Shown: positions 1 through 6,772 of the stretch, piece by piece
Layout of the letters: each line of letters begins with the position of its first letter
Position numbering within the stretch: position 1 is the first letter of the stretch
Source of the DNA: a virus
Virus record (IMG/VR): IMGVR_UViG_3300042691_010135
Coordinates: 1 to 30,410 of that record
Length of the DNA: 30,410 bases
Strand: one strand, 5' to 3'
Program-made: the position numbers and the translations under genes
The notes under the pieces: generated by a model
The model's input: only the letters and a program-made list of their open reading frames with translations
Told to the model about the DNA's origin: nothing
The model's database searches: none

Positions 1-206
1 TAGGCTCCTGGGTTTACCTTATTAGGTGCTTCAGTTGTAATAAATCCGTAGTTAAAGAATGGGTTTAAAGACTGACGGTTTGCTTCAGTAATTTCGCTAC
101 CTGAACCAGCCATAACTTCAGTATCAGGGCGAGCCTTACGATACTTTCCGTCAGTTGCTCCGTCAGCAAGACCCTTGTTCATTGAACGTGAGGAATTAAC
201 AGCCAT
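1..206 (-). CDS. Hypothetical protein, 3' end at window edge
   Basis: Open reading frame beginning with ATG at 206 and running off the left edge. 68 codons are visible, and the last two bases read TA, so it may stop exactly there (TAA/TAG) or continue with Tyr. The protein starts MAVNSSRSMNKGLADG and is polar, with no recognisable domain. A usable Shine-Dalgarno (AGCAGGTAA) lies about 8 bases upstream, inside the end of the preceding gene, and the TAA of that gene is only 2 bases from this ATG, so it is translated as part of the same operon. Function unknown. It belongs to the run of small unrecognised proteins at this end of the window. Confidence 0.6.
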   Translation of the reverse strand, partial: MAVNSSRSMNKGLADGATDGKYRKARPDTEVMAGSGSEITEANRQSLNPFFNYGFITTEAPNKVNPGA

Positions 207-208
207 GG

Positions 209-655
209 TTATTTACCTGCTTCTCTTTGTGTTTTCATTTTTTTCATTTCGGCAGAGTATTTTGCATCAGCCTTTGCTTCATAGCGGTCAGACCAATCAC
301 TTTTTGCCTGAAGTCTTTTTGCTTTTTTAGAACCAGGAACAACCATTTTAGGCTTTCCTGCAGTAGTGCCTTGGCCAAAAATGCGTGTAGCAATTTTTGA
401 AACATTTTCCATCGGAACTTTTTTAGGTTCGTTTGCAGCCTTTAGGCCACGAGCATTTGCTCTTGCTTCTTTTTTAGAAGGAGTAGCGGTTGCATCTCGG
501 TTCTCTGCTCTTGCTTGACGAGCACCCTTAAGAGACTTGCTGTTTAACTTCTTACCATCAGGTGATTTAACTGTTACGTTATCACTTACTTTGTATGACT
601 TGCTATCTGCACTCATACCTGGTCGTGCACTACGACGGTCATTCCATGCAATCAT
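209..655 (-). CDS. Hypothetical highly basic protein (148 aa)
   Basis: 148-residue protein very rich in Lys, Ala, Arg and Ser, with no hydrophobic segments and no cysteine. The composition looks intrinsically disordered, resembling histone H1-like or nucleic-acid-coating proteins more than an enzyme. The start ATG at 655 overlaps the TGA of the upstream gene (ATGA), supporting this start over the internal Met14. I do not recognise a family. Inference only: such basic proteins in phages are often packaged with or bound to DNA, or are processed virion components. Nothing in the sequence proves this. Confidence 0.6.
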   Translation of the reverse strand: MIAWNDRRSARPGMSADSKSYKVSDNVTVKSPDGKKLNSKSLKGARQARAENRDATATPSKKEARANARGLKAANEPKKVPMENVSKIATRIFGQGTTAGKPKMVVPGSKKAKRLQAKSDWSDRYEAKADAKYSAEMKKMKTQREAGK

Positions 656-1590
656 TCTGATGTACCTTCTCTTTCTGCTCTAATTCTTCTTAAACGTTCT
701 TGCCGTCCAAATCTAGAAGATTCTACGTTACCAGAACTTACTGCTTTGTATGAGGCAAGTGTATCCCCAAGAGCCTTGTCTGCTGCCTCAAAATGCCCAG
801 CACTTTCAGGAGTTACATTGTGGGTTACGTGACGCATAATCCCCAAGATGGTATGAGCAGCAGGAGCCAGTTTCTGCAGTTGGGCATGAACTAAGTTAAA
901 ACTATCGTGATGGGCGTTATATTCATCTGGTTTAGACCTACTTAAAGTCATATTTGCTAGGTGTTGTCTAGCCTGAGAAATCAGTTCCCCAATTTGTTTT
1001 GCATTACCAGCAGGACCTGCAGCGGGCCTAGGTGCGTTACGAATTATAGAAGCATTTCCTTTAGGTCTAGGAGTTAATGGTGAGGCTCCCTCCACAACGT
1101 CTCTACCTGCTGTTGGTAAAACAGTGGTGCGAGTGGCTTGTGTAACTTCTTCGAGGTTGGAACTGTCTACTCGGACTACTTTTCCGTTTAATTTTCTAAC
1201 TTGACCTGGGCGAGGAGCAACTATTCTTCCAGTTTTAGGGTCAAGTTTTTTTCCAGTTTTAGTTGTGCTTCTAGGTTTACGATTACGCTTTGGTTTTGGA
1301 GCAGTAGATACTGCGGTAGTTCCTTTACCTAACTCAGCATTTGTTGGTGTACGAATTTCTGCTTCTTTAAGGTTTTCGGTTGTCTTTACCTTTGGCTTTT
1401 GACGTTTTTGAACAGGTTCTTTATAAGTATTTTTAGTTTTTGGGTCTTTAGGTGTAACGACAGTACGTGGAGAAACTTTTTCTGCCTCTGCACGCTGTTC
1501 AGAAGTTTGTTCAATAGTAGGCTTTAACAACCCTGTTTGAGGGTCTGCAGGATTTGCTGGTCCAACCCAACTAGCCTTTTTCCGTGCCAT
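652..1590 (-). CDS. Hypothetical basic, partly disordered protein (312 aa)
   Basis: 312 residues. The first ~200 are dominated by Lys, Arg, Pro and Thr (patches such as KPKRNRKPRSTTKTGKK near residues 98-114) and look disordered. Residues ~195-290 look helical, with several His residues (HHDSFN, HVTHN), and the last 25 are Arg-rich. No catalytic motif seen. The start ATG (1590) overlaps the TAA of the upstream zinc-ribbon gene (TAATG), and the end overlaps the next gene as ATGA, so it is translationally coupled on both sides. Unknown function; a DNA-binding or virion-associated role is inference from charge. Confidence 0.6.
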   Translation of the reverse strand: MARKKASWVGPANPADPQTGLLKPTIEQTSEQRAEAEKVSPRTVVTPKDPKTKNTYKEPVQKRQKPKVKTTENLKEAEIRTPTNAELGKGTTAVSTAPKPKRNRKPRSTTKTGKKLDPKTGRIVAPRPGQVRKLNGKVVRVDSSNLEEVTQATRTTVLPTAGRDVVEGASPLTPRPKGNASIIRNAPRPAAGPAGNAKQIGELISQARQHLANMTLSRSKPDEYNAHHDSFNLVHAQLQKLAPAAHTILGIMRHVTHNVTPESAGHFEAADKALGDTLASYKAVSSGNVESSRFGRQERLRRIRAEREGTSE

Positions 1591-1790
1591 TACGCCATCC
1601 TGTCTTTAAGGCGTTTTGCTGCAAAGTTGTTGTAACAAGATGGGCACATACCCTTACTGTACATGGCAACAACTGGATTCATAATAAGACCACAAGATGG
1701 GCATGGGTGGTTTCCGCTATAATTCATTAAGTTATTTGCAACGGTCTTTGCTTGCATATCTAAAGGATATGAGCCACTTTCTATATCCAT
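1590..1790 (-). CDS. Small zinc-ribbon protein (66 aa)
   Basis: 66-residue protein with two CPSC knuckles (Cys30/33 and Cys49/52) spaced 15 residues apart, the classic four-Cys zinc-ribbon arrangement, followed by a basic tail (AAKRLKDRM). The start at 1790 has a strong Shine-Dalgarno, GGGAG, 7 bases upstream. Zinc binding is a confident inference from the motif. The partner (nucleic acid or protein) is unknown. It sits between two unrecognised small genes and is coupled by TAATG to the basic protein downstream. Confidence 0.65.
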   Translation of the reverse strand: MDIESGSYPLDMQAKTVANNLMNYSGNHPCPSCGLIMNPVVAMYSKGMCPSCYNNFAAKRLKDRMA

Positions 1791-1792
1791 AA

Positions 1793-2047
1793 TTACTCTC
1801 CCGTATTAGTTTTCATCGTAGAATGCACTGACCGTACGTTTCCCAACGTAGATTTTCCACCTGGTCGATAATCAAGGCCCATTCCACTTGGGAAGGCTGT
1901 ATAAACGGCTCCATTATGAGCCTGTGCTAAATTTTCGTGTGCTGCCTGTGCTGCATCCATATTTGCAGAACGAATTTCAATTTTACTTTGAAAGTTACGT
2001 GGTTGTGCCCAACGTGATGCCCAACGTGCTGCGTTGCTATTTCCCAT
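1793..2047 (-). CDS. Hypothetical protein (84 aa)
   Basis: 84 residues starting MGNSNAARWASRW, with no recognised domain, moderately basic, ending in a Ser/Thr-rich tail. A longer in-frame ORF reaches 2134, but I prefer ATG 2047. It has a near-perfect GGAGGT Shine-Dalgarno 8 bases upstream, and the extra 29 residues would overlap the upstream gene extensively. The stop TAA is two bases from the next ATG. Function unknown. Confidence 0.6.
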   Translation of the reverse strand: MGNSNAARWASRWAQPRNFQSKIEIRSANMDAAQAAHENLAQAHNGAVYTAFPSGMGLDYRPGGKSTLGNVRSVHSTMKTNTGE

Positions 2048-2228
2048 AGTGATTACCTCCGCAATACTCGCAACCTTCGCCAGCAATTGCTGACATTCGG
2101 TCATACCTATCTTGAAAATCGTGTTTTTCAGCATACTCTTTTAATGCAGCCTCTTGGCGTGCTTTATTTTCTGCTCTAAGTGCTAATCGATTAGAGCGAA
2201 GGTCCATACGTCGTGGGATACTTGTCAT
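2037..2228 (-). CDS. Small protein with C-terminal CxxC-GGNH knuckle (63 aa)
   Basis: 63 residues: an Arg/Ala/Glu-rich helical stretch followed by a C-terminal half-knuckle CEYCGGNHYGK (two Cys and a His). Its ATG at 2228 shares a base with the upstream TAA (TAATG), which argues for this start over the longer frame reaching 2291. The C-terminal codons contain the Shine-Dalgarno of the next gene. One CxxC plus His could hold zinc only with a further ligand or by dimerising, so metal binding is a guess. No family recognised. Confidence 0.5.
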   Translation of the reverse strand: MTSIPRRMDLRSNRLALRAENKARQEAALKEYAEKHDFQDRYDRMSAIAGEGCEYCGGNHYGK

Positions 2229-2599
2229 TAGTTGTTTCCTAACGCATTTCTGTCTGCTGCCGAATAACCTGCAACTCCACCTGAGAACCAACTGACACGT
2301 GGTTCTACATAGTTTCTGTCAATGCTTACTATGTCATCAATTCCAAACATTTTTCGGTTATACCCATACTTTTTAGGCATAAGACGTATCTGTGGCATAG
2401 GAGGGCGAACCATCATTGATACATCTTCACGTGGAAGAGAAGCCATCATTAGGGCTTGAGTTACTAAACGCTCTTGATTAGAGGCAAAGGGTCCGTTGTA
2501 CTGCCAACGTTTTGCTACTTGGTCAGGAGTAAATGGAGGGCGTTGATTGTATGGTTTAGTCCAATCGTAACGTCCGTCTGACTTGCTACTGAATGCCAT
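2228..2599 (-). CDS. Hypothetical protein (123 aa)
   Basis: 123 residues beginning MAFSSKSDGRYDWTKPYNQR, rich in aromatic residues, Pro, Met and Arg, with no Cys and no membrane segment. Start ATG 2599 has GGAGAGAG about 6 bases upstream and overlaps the end of the upstream gene by 14 bases. The composition (short, aromatic, basic, low complexity at the C-terminus) resembles other unrecognised genes at this end of the window. No function can be assigned; a minor virion protein is possible but unproven. Confidence 0.55.
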   Translation of the reverse strand: MAFSSKSDGRYDWTKPYNQRPPFTPDQVAKRWQYNGPFASNQERLVTQALMMASLPREDVSMMVRPPMPQIRLMPKKYGYNRKMFGIDDIVSIDRNYVEPRVSWFSGGVAGYSAADRNALGNN

Positions 2600-3212
2600 G
2601 TATCTCTCTCCATCTTCCCCAATTAGTTGCTTGAACTTGATTTGGTAAGACGTTACCGCCTAAATCAAATGCTGCATTTCTAATTGCACTAGCGTGATGC
2701 TCATACCTTCCACCCTTTAGTTTGCCTTGAAGGTCTTCGTGTAGTGCACCTTTTCGCTCAACATTAGAATCATACGCATGGCGGTCAATTGTTACAGGAT
2801 GAGGGTCAGATGGATTTGCAATATTTCTGTAAAAAGAAGTTGTTTTTGGTCCTGTTGCCATACTAAATAACTCGTCTGGGTCTTGTCCAGCCAAAATAGC
2901 CTGAGCCTTACGAACGTTTTGCATACCACCAACCGAAGTTGTTTTGCCTGTTCTTACTAACTCTTTTGCGTTTCTTATATTTAAATCCCAATGAACCATT
3001 GGACTAAGAGCAGAAATAATTCCCGCTCCCTTTTTTGCATCACCTTTACCAAGGTCTAAAGCAACATCGTGTGCTCTCTCATACCAAGTACGTCCTGCTT
3101 CACGCTGTGCCTTTGTAGAGGCGTTATATTGTCTAACAACTGCATCAACATGCTTTTGCATCTGTTGCTGAGAAAGGAGTTTTGACCAACGGTCCGCCTT
3201 TAACTCGTCCAT
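2586..3212 (-). CDS. DUF7178-like conserved phage protein, possibly DNA-glycosylase-like (208 aa)
   Basis: Soluble helical protein of 208 residues. Two motifs stand out: GIISALSPMVHWDLNIRNA in the first half and HPVTIDRHAYD in the second, followed by a C-terminal QATNWGRWREI. This set (ALSP..W..N..A, VTIDRHA, Q.. W) is one I recall from a recurring phage family of unknown function labelled DUF7178. A relation to HhH-type DNA glycosylases is only a weak impression from the 'G.I.ALSP' helix region. An in-frame GTG at 3224 would add 4 residues; ATG 3212, two bases after the upstream TAG, is preferred. Probably acts on nucleic acid, but this is inference. Confidence 0.55.
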   Translation of the reverse strand: MDELKADRWSKLLSQQQMQKHVDAVVRQYNASTKAQREAGRTWYERAHDVALDLGKGDAKKGAGIISALSPMVHWDLNIRNAKELVRTGKTTSVGGMQNVRKAQAILAGQDPDELFSMATGPKTTSFYRNIANPSDPHPVTIDRHAYDSNVERKGALHEDLQGKLKGGRYEHHASAIRNAAFDLGGNVLPNQVQATNWGRWREIHGIQ

Positions 3213-3214
3213 AA

Positions 3215-3757
3215 CTATGACCACTTAGGACGAAGACTTGCAAGTCGCTCACTTCTTTGTCCGTAAAGCGTTCCCTTAACTGGTCTAGGAACATCAGCAC
3301 GTAAGTTTGCTTTTCCATCATTTACTAACTTCGGAGCAGGAGTTAGTTCTGATTCTGGAGAGTATCTGTCTGAATAATAGACAGCCACACCGTATTGGTT
3401 AACAACTTTAGATTTTAATTGTCGGGTTAATCCGCGGGTGGGCTGTAACTCTTGAGGCCAGTAGTATTGAGAAGGTTCAATTCGTTCACCTTTATGAACA
3501 CCACGTTGATAGGCTTTTTTATTTACATTGTTCTTTATAGAATCTAAAAGACGGTCGTCACGACGACGGGTAACTAGCGTACCTAAATAACCATCTGGGT
3601 ATTCGGCGGAAGGAACACGACCGACACCAAGACGCATGAAGTCTAGGTTTGAACGGACTGAAGGTCCACCAACTCCGCCTTGATTGTTGTAGCCGTTAAG
3701 ACCACCAGCACCTAGAGATTGCCAATTTTGATTTGGCGACATATTTTCTGCTGGCAT
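3215..3757 (-). CDS. Hypothetical protein (180 aa)
   Basis: 180 residues: a Gly/Asn/Gln-rich N-terminus (residues 8-35) suggesting a flexible arm, then an Arg/Lys/Tyr-rich body without Cys or hydrophobic segments. The ATG at 3757 shares a base with the upstream TAA (TAATG), with AAGG just upstream. Met6 is an alternative start. No family recognised. Its composition resembles the neighbouring 206-aa and 123-aa proteins, so they may form one functional group, perhaps minor virion or internal proteins, which is inference. Confidence 0.55.
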   Translation of the reverse strand: MPAENMSPNQNWQSLGAGGLNGYNNQGGVGGPSVRSNLDFMRLGVGRVPSAEYPDGYLGTLVTRRRDDRLLDSIKNNVNKKAYQRGVHKGERIEPSQYYWPQELQPTRGLTRQLKSKVVNQYGVAVYYSDRYSPESELTPAPKLVNDGKANLRADVPRPVKGTLYGQRSERLASLRPKWS

Positions 3758-4377
3758 TAGCCTTCACCACGCATACGGTTAACACGGTTTTCGTTTATAG
3801 TTCTAAGAATACTTTCATAGTTAACTGGCTTTCCTGCAAGTGTTCCAGCCTTTTTCTTCCAGTCTTTATTTGCGTATTGATTGCGAGTAAAACTTCCAGC
3901 ACCTGGGGTATCTAATGCTCCTGGACGGTAGCGTGGGTCAACATCATTTTTTCCAAGGTCTGCTGTGTGTAAAAGAACATCTCCACCGCCACCCATATTG
4001 TGACCACGTGCTGATACACGTGTCTTTGACATTCCGTAAGATGCTTTTTGCTTTTCAGCAACCCCCATTTCTTGTGCTTCTTTAGGGGTCTTAGTTTGAA
4101 CAGATAAATCTTGGTCTGCAACACCTGGAGTTGCTGGGTTTTTCCACACACCATGAACGGTTGCATCACTACCACTTGCTAGTTCGTGATGAGCGTTTCT
4201 GTAATTTTGAATATCTTCGGCTTTAATTGGCAAAGCAGTAGGTTTTTCTGCTCCTGCAAAAGAAGTTAGGAATCCCTTACCAGTCACAGGCTCTCTTGTT
4301 TTAAAATTAACAGAGCCTCCATAGCCCTCGTTTATGTGGGCAGCAAACTGTTCGTTACTAAGAGGTCTGTTTTCCAT
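3757..4377 (-). CDS. Hypothetical protein (206 aa)
   Basis: 206 residues, hydrophilic, with a Gly-rich loop (GHNMGGGGD near residues 125-133) and basic C-terminus (INENRVNRMRGEG). No known motif. It is the first leftward gene after a 144-base gap in the minus-strand gene series, so transcription may restart here. The Shine-Dalgarno immediately before ATG 4377 is poor (a GGAG lies more than 20 bases upstream). The gap on the other strand holds the start of a divergent gene (4431-4610). Function unknown. Confidence 0.55.
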   Translation of the reverse strand: MENRPLSNEQFAAHINEGYGGSVNFKTREPVTGKGFLTSFAGAEKPTALPIKAEDIQNYRNAHHELASGSDATVHGVWKNPATPGVADQDLSVQTKTPKEAQEMGVAEKQKASYGMSKTRVSARGHNMGGGGDVLLHTADLGKNDVDPRYRPGALDTPGAGSFTRNQYANKDWKKKAGTLAGKPVNYESILRTINENRVNRMRGEG

Positions 4378-4395
4378 AGGAACTATGGTCTAAGG

Positions 4396-4401
4396 TATAC
4401 T
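4396..4401 (+). promoter_or_regulatory. Possible -10 element for the plus-strand gene
   Basis: TATACT, a good match to a sigma70/SigA -10 box, lies 29 bases before the ATG at 4431, which would give a leader of about 22 bases containing the Shine-Dalgarno. No convincing -35 hexamer is visible 16-18 bases upstream. The core GTATAC is palindromic, so strand assignment rests on the gene it precedes. Inference from sequence only. Confidence 0.35.
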
Positions 4402-4430
4402 CCTATTTGTCAGGATAAAAGGAGTACAAG

Positions 4431-4610
4431 ATGTTAAACCACCACGTTGCCATAGCAATGGTTAACAAAACGGAGTATCAAGCCGTTTGCAACCCCATAA
4501 AATGTGGTTGGGTTGGGGTGGTTACTGATTTAAAGTCTGTGGCGGAGTTTGAGAGGGAGATTCACTATATTGAAATTCTTGCCCTTGATACACCGCGTGA
4601 CCTTCAATAA
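4431..4610 (+). CDS. Small plus-strand protein with CGW-type Cys motif (59 aa)
   Basis: The only convincing plus-strand gene in the window. ATG 4431, preceded by AAAAGGAG with a 6-base spacer, opens a 59-codon frame ending TAA at 4610. The protein contains Tyr16, Cys20, a CGW motif at Cys25 and a later His46 (sequence VCNPIKCGWVGVV, then an acidic helix EFEREIH). This looks like the small phage/actinobacterial C..C-G-W-x-G...H putative zinc-knuckle proteins, though it has CX4C instead of CXXC. It diverges from the gene at 3757-4377 and converges with, and overlaps by 89 bases, the 3' end of the metallophosphoesterase gene. Function unknown. Confidence 0.6.
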   Translation: MLNHHVAIAMVNKTEYQAVCNPIKCGWVGVVTDLKSVAEFEREIHYIEILALDTPRDLQ

Positions 4611-5751
4611 TGTGAACTGATTCAACAGCAAATCTTCCAGTCTCTTCGTTGTACCAAACTATTCCTACTCCTTGTTGCCAATTTTCGAAATGAACTCCTG
4701 GTTTACCATCCGCTCCAATTCCTGCGTTAGCAGAGGGCACAGCACCGTCAACCCGACATAAACATCCTGGGCTAAACGCGACGCTTCTAATAGGTCCTGT
4801 TGAATCGAACGTAGTTCTGTATTGAAGTTCGATTCTGTGTATGTGTCCGAATATCGAGGATAGGTGTGGTGTGTCGTTTGTGTAGGCTGCTGCAGTTGAG
4901 CCGTTGCTTCGTACTTTTGTACCGTGCATGGCTCTGAGATACTTACCAAGCCATACTTGGCTTTCTTGCGACGGATACTTGTCATAAAACTCCACTCCTA
5001 ATTCGTTTAAGCACAATAAGTTTTGAACGCTTAAAACTGGGTCTCCTTCTAAATCGTTTGCTTTCTTTAGCCCATAAGAGGCTGCAGCATTACGAGTAGC
5101 GTGGAGGTTTAAGCGGTTATCGTGATTTCCTTCCAATAGAACAATACGTGTTTTTGGAGCAATCGCTCTTTGCTTTGCTAAAAACTCGTGCCCATAGTTA
5201 ATCGCAAGTTGAGTGGTATTGGCAAATGCTGCTTCTTGAATAAACCGAGAGTGTTCAGGAAGGTCTAAGAAATCCCCTAGATTGATGACAACATCTATAC
5301 CAAACTTCTCTTGCACATAAGCCATGATTTGTAAGGCAACATCTATTGCCTGTACGTCATGGAATGGGTCAAGAGTTCCATCTTCATACCTTCTAAATCC
5401 AATTTGAGGGTCAGGCAAAATAAATGCACATCGCATTTTGGTTTGTGATTTATCGTGTTCGGTGGGTGTCCAACCAATACTTACATTTACTGGGTCTGCT
5501 GGTCGGATGATTTCCCATTTAGGTCCTTCGTTCCACGCGGGGTGGATAACGAATTTAAGACCTTCAAGGTCGTGAACAGTTGCGTTACCGTCTTCGTCTT
5601 TCGTGACGGTCTGATAACTCGATAACCTAACCGTAGAAATATGACCAATGTCTTCCGCATCAAACCCATTTTTTTCAAGCAGTTCTTTTATCTTAGAAGA
5701 CTCTGCGGTCTTTTGTAATTCTTCCCATTGCTTTCCTTTGTCTACCGACAT
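4522..5751 (-). CDS. Calcineurin-like metallophosphoesterase
   Basis: 409-residue phage metallophosphoesterase. Seen: an N-terminal ~100-residue non-catalytic part (helical start, then the region containing EGLKFVIHP), then the catalytic blocks: DPQ (residue ~114), LGDFLD (~158), EGNHD (~207), an AMHG histidine and FGHIHR. These are the family motifs D-x-H/Q, GDxxD, GNHD and GHxH that bind two metal ions. The first has Gln in place of His. Known members hydrolyse phosphodiesters or phosphomonoesters; the phage substrate is unknown. ATG 5751 is preferred, with GGGGG 7 bases upstream; ATG 5757 or a longer frame to 5793 are alternatives. Preceded with a 10-base overlap by a small HTH gene. Its 3' end is overlapped antisense by the 59-aa gene. 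Confidence 0.88.
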   Translation of the reverse strand: MSVDKGKQWEELQKTAESSKIKELLEKNGFDAEDIGHISTVRLSSYQTVTKDEDGNATVHDLEGLKFVIHPAWNEGPKWEIIRPADPVNVSIGWTPTEHDKSQTKMRCAFILPDPQIGFRRYEDGTLDPFHDVQAIDVALQIMAYVQEKFGIDVVINLGDFLDLPEHSRFIQEAAFANTTQLAINYGHEFLAKQRAIAPKTRIVLLEGNHDNRLNLHATRNAAASYGLKKANDLEGDPVLSVQNLLCLNELGVEFYDKYPSQESQVWLGKYLRAMHGTKVRSNGSTAAAYTNDTPHLSSIFGHIHRIELQYRTTFDSTGPIRSVAFSPGCLCRVDGAVPSANAGIGADGKPGVHFENWQQGVGIVWYNEETGRFAVESVHIIEGHAVYQGQEFQYSESPSQTPPQTLNQ

Positions 5752-6005
5752 GCACATGCCCCCGAACGATGCGTTCTCATGGTGTCTTTGCACATGGGAA
5801 TGTTAATTACGGGAGTAAGTTCTCTAAACAGTTCTGAATGCCCTAAATTTGAAGCAAGCAGGGTATCAATAATCTCTCGTCTGTCTTCAGAAAGACTGTC
5901 TAACCATTTAGCAAACTTACATTTGTTTGGTTTAACAGGTCTATCATTTAGATTTACAAGTAGTTTTTTAAAGTCATCTAGTGACGGTTCCATAGTAGTG
6001 TCCAT
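5742..6005 (-). CDS. Small helix-turn-helix-like protein (87 aa)
   Basis: 87 residues. The pattern is Cys29-x4-WLDSLSEDRREIIDTLL, an intermediate helix (GHSELFRELTP) and a C-terminal KDTMRTHRSGACAC. I recognise this layout (C..+L..L....R..I...L, then a recognition-like helix ending T..HR.G.C.C) from a common family of small actinophage HTH proteins. The two clustered Cys at the end are typical. DNA binding is inferred; regulator and small-terminase-like roles are both possible. ATG 6005 has GAGGGAAG upstream. It is coupled to the metallophosphoesterase, and an 85-base gap upstream of it could hold a promoter, though no strong hexamers were found. Confidence 0.6.
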   Translation of the reverse strand: MDTTMEPSLDDFKKLLVNLNDRPVKPNKCKFAKWLDSLSEDRREIIDTLLASNLGHSELFRELTPVINIPMCKDTMRTHRSGACACR

Positions 6006-6090
6006 GTTCTTCCCTCTCGTAAAGAATTTCCTGAAGAAATCCTACCGAAGATAGTGGGAAAAGTTACGAATAAATTAGCGTGTCGAAAAG

Positions 6091-6318
6091 TTATTCTGCG
6101 ACTCTAGTTGGTCCATCATCAAACTTGTAAAATGACCCAGCAGTCTGTTTTGACAAAGGTTGAGGAGTGCCGTATGGGTCGCTTTTATTAGACCAAGCAG
6201 TACGAGCAGAGGCCGAAGACAGGTTCGTAGAACCTAAAGAGGTAGGCGAACCCTGTCCCTGATACGGCTGTAAGGCATTGCCAGTTTGTGAAGCAGACTG
6301 GTTTCTATTTCCATTCAT
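6091..6318 (-). CDS. Hypothetical Ser/Gln/Asn-rich protein (75 aa)
   Basis: 75 residues of low complexity: Ser, Gln, Asn, Gly and Pro dominate, with no Cys and little hydrophobicity, ending FYKFDDGPTRVAE. It follows the 135-aa gene by 5 bases and is followed by an 85-base gap. Such a composition is typical of a disordered linker or virion-associated peptide. No family recognised and no function assigned. Confidence 0.5.
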   Translation of the reverse strand: MNGNRNQSASQTGNALQPYQGQGSPTSLGSTNLSSASARTAWSNKSDPYGTPQPLSKQTAGSFYKFDDGPTRVAE

Positions 6319-6323
6319 TGCGA

Positions 6324-6731
6324 TTACCGCATTGAGTCAGAAGCAGAACCTGTAAATCCTTGACGTGCTCCCATTGTACTTGGAACAACTCGTCCATTTG
6401 TCATAGTGCCACTTGCACATGGGTCAACACAGCCTAACTTTGCTGTGATACGACCTGCTGCACCAAGACGTTCTCCAGAACTAGCGTCAACTTTAACTGG
6501 GGTACGGCGAGGCTTTGGTCCCATTGTTGTAGGGTCACCTGACTTGCCACTCTTTTTTGGAACTAATGTTCCAACCATTTGACCAACAGACATTTTTGCA
6601 CTTCCTGATGCCATCATTGCACCAACATTGTCTGGAATGTCAACTGTTGTTTTAGGTGTTGCGCTTAGAGTGCTACTTGCTGCTCCAGCACGACGACGCA
6701 TTGCCTGTCCCATTTTTCTGTAATCTGACAT
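6324..6731 (-). CDS. Hypothetical low-complexity protein (135 aa)
   Basis: 135 residues rich in Ser, Thr, Gly, Ala, Met and Lys, with a short basic N-terminus (MRRRAG) and a single pair of Cys in GCVDPCASG (residues ~99-106). ATG 6731 has a strong AAGGGAG Shine-Dalgarno. It starts just downstream of the hairpin at 6750-6772. It resembles the adjacent 75-aa protein in composition, suggesting a related role. Function unknown. Confidence 0.55.
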   Translation of the reverse strand: MSDYRKMGQAMRRRAGAASSTLSATPKTTVDIPDNVGAMMASGSAKMSVGQMVGTLVPKKSGKSGDPTTMGPKPRRTPVKVDASSGERLGAAGRITAKLGCVDPCASGTMTNGRVVPSTMGARQGFTGSASDSMR

Positions 6732-6749
6732 CTTAACTCCCTTGTGCCC

Positions 6750-6772
6750 TAAAAGAAGGATACCTTCTTTTA
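6750..6772 (-). terminator. Perfect 10-bp inverted repeat after the SpoVS gene
   Basis: TAAAAGAAGG and CCTTCTTTTA form a perfect 10-bp stem with a 3-base loop. It begins in the TAA stop of the SpoVS-like gene and lies before the Shine-Dalgarno of the next gene. On the minus strand the 3' arm ends CTTTTAG, so part of the U-run is in the stem. The stem is AT-rich and could act as a weak, bidirectional or leaky terminator. Folding energy was not computed. Confidence 0.4.

Noticed and set aside
3733-3915. Plus-strand ORFs opposite leftward genes (e.g. 3733-3915, 5728-6054, 7801-7992, 13856-14194, 26439-26732)
   Set aside because: No Shine-Dalgarno or recognisable motif, and each lies opposite a well-supported minus-strand gene with proper overlaps; treated as shadows.
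5742-6090. Promoter or repeat array in the 85-base gap upstream of the HTH gene
   Set aside because: Only an imperfect ATTTC-TTCAG-GAAAT mini-hairpin and weak hexamers seen.
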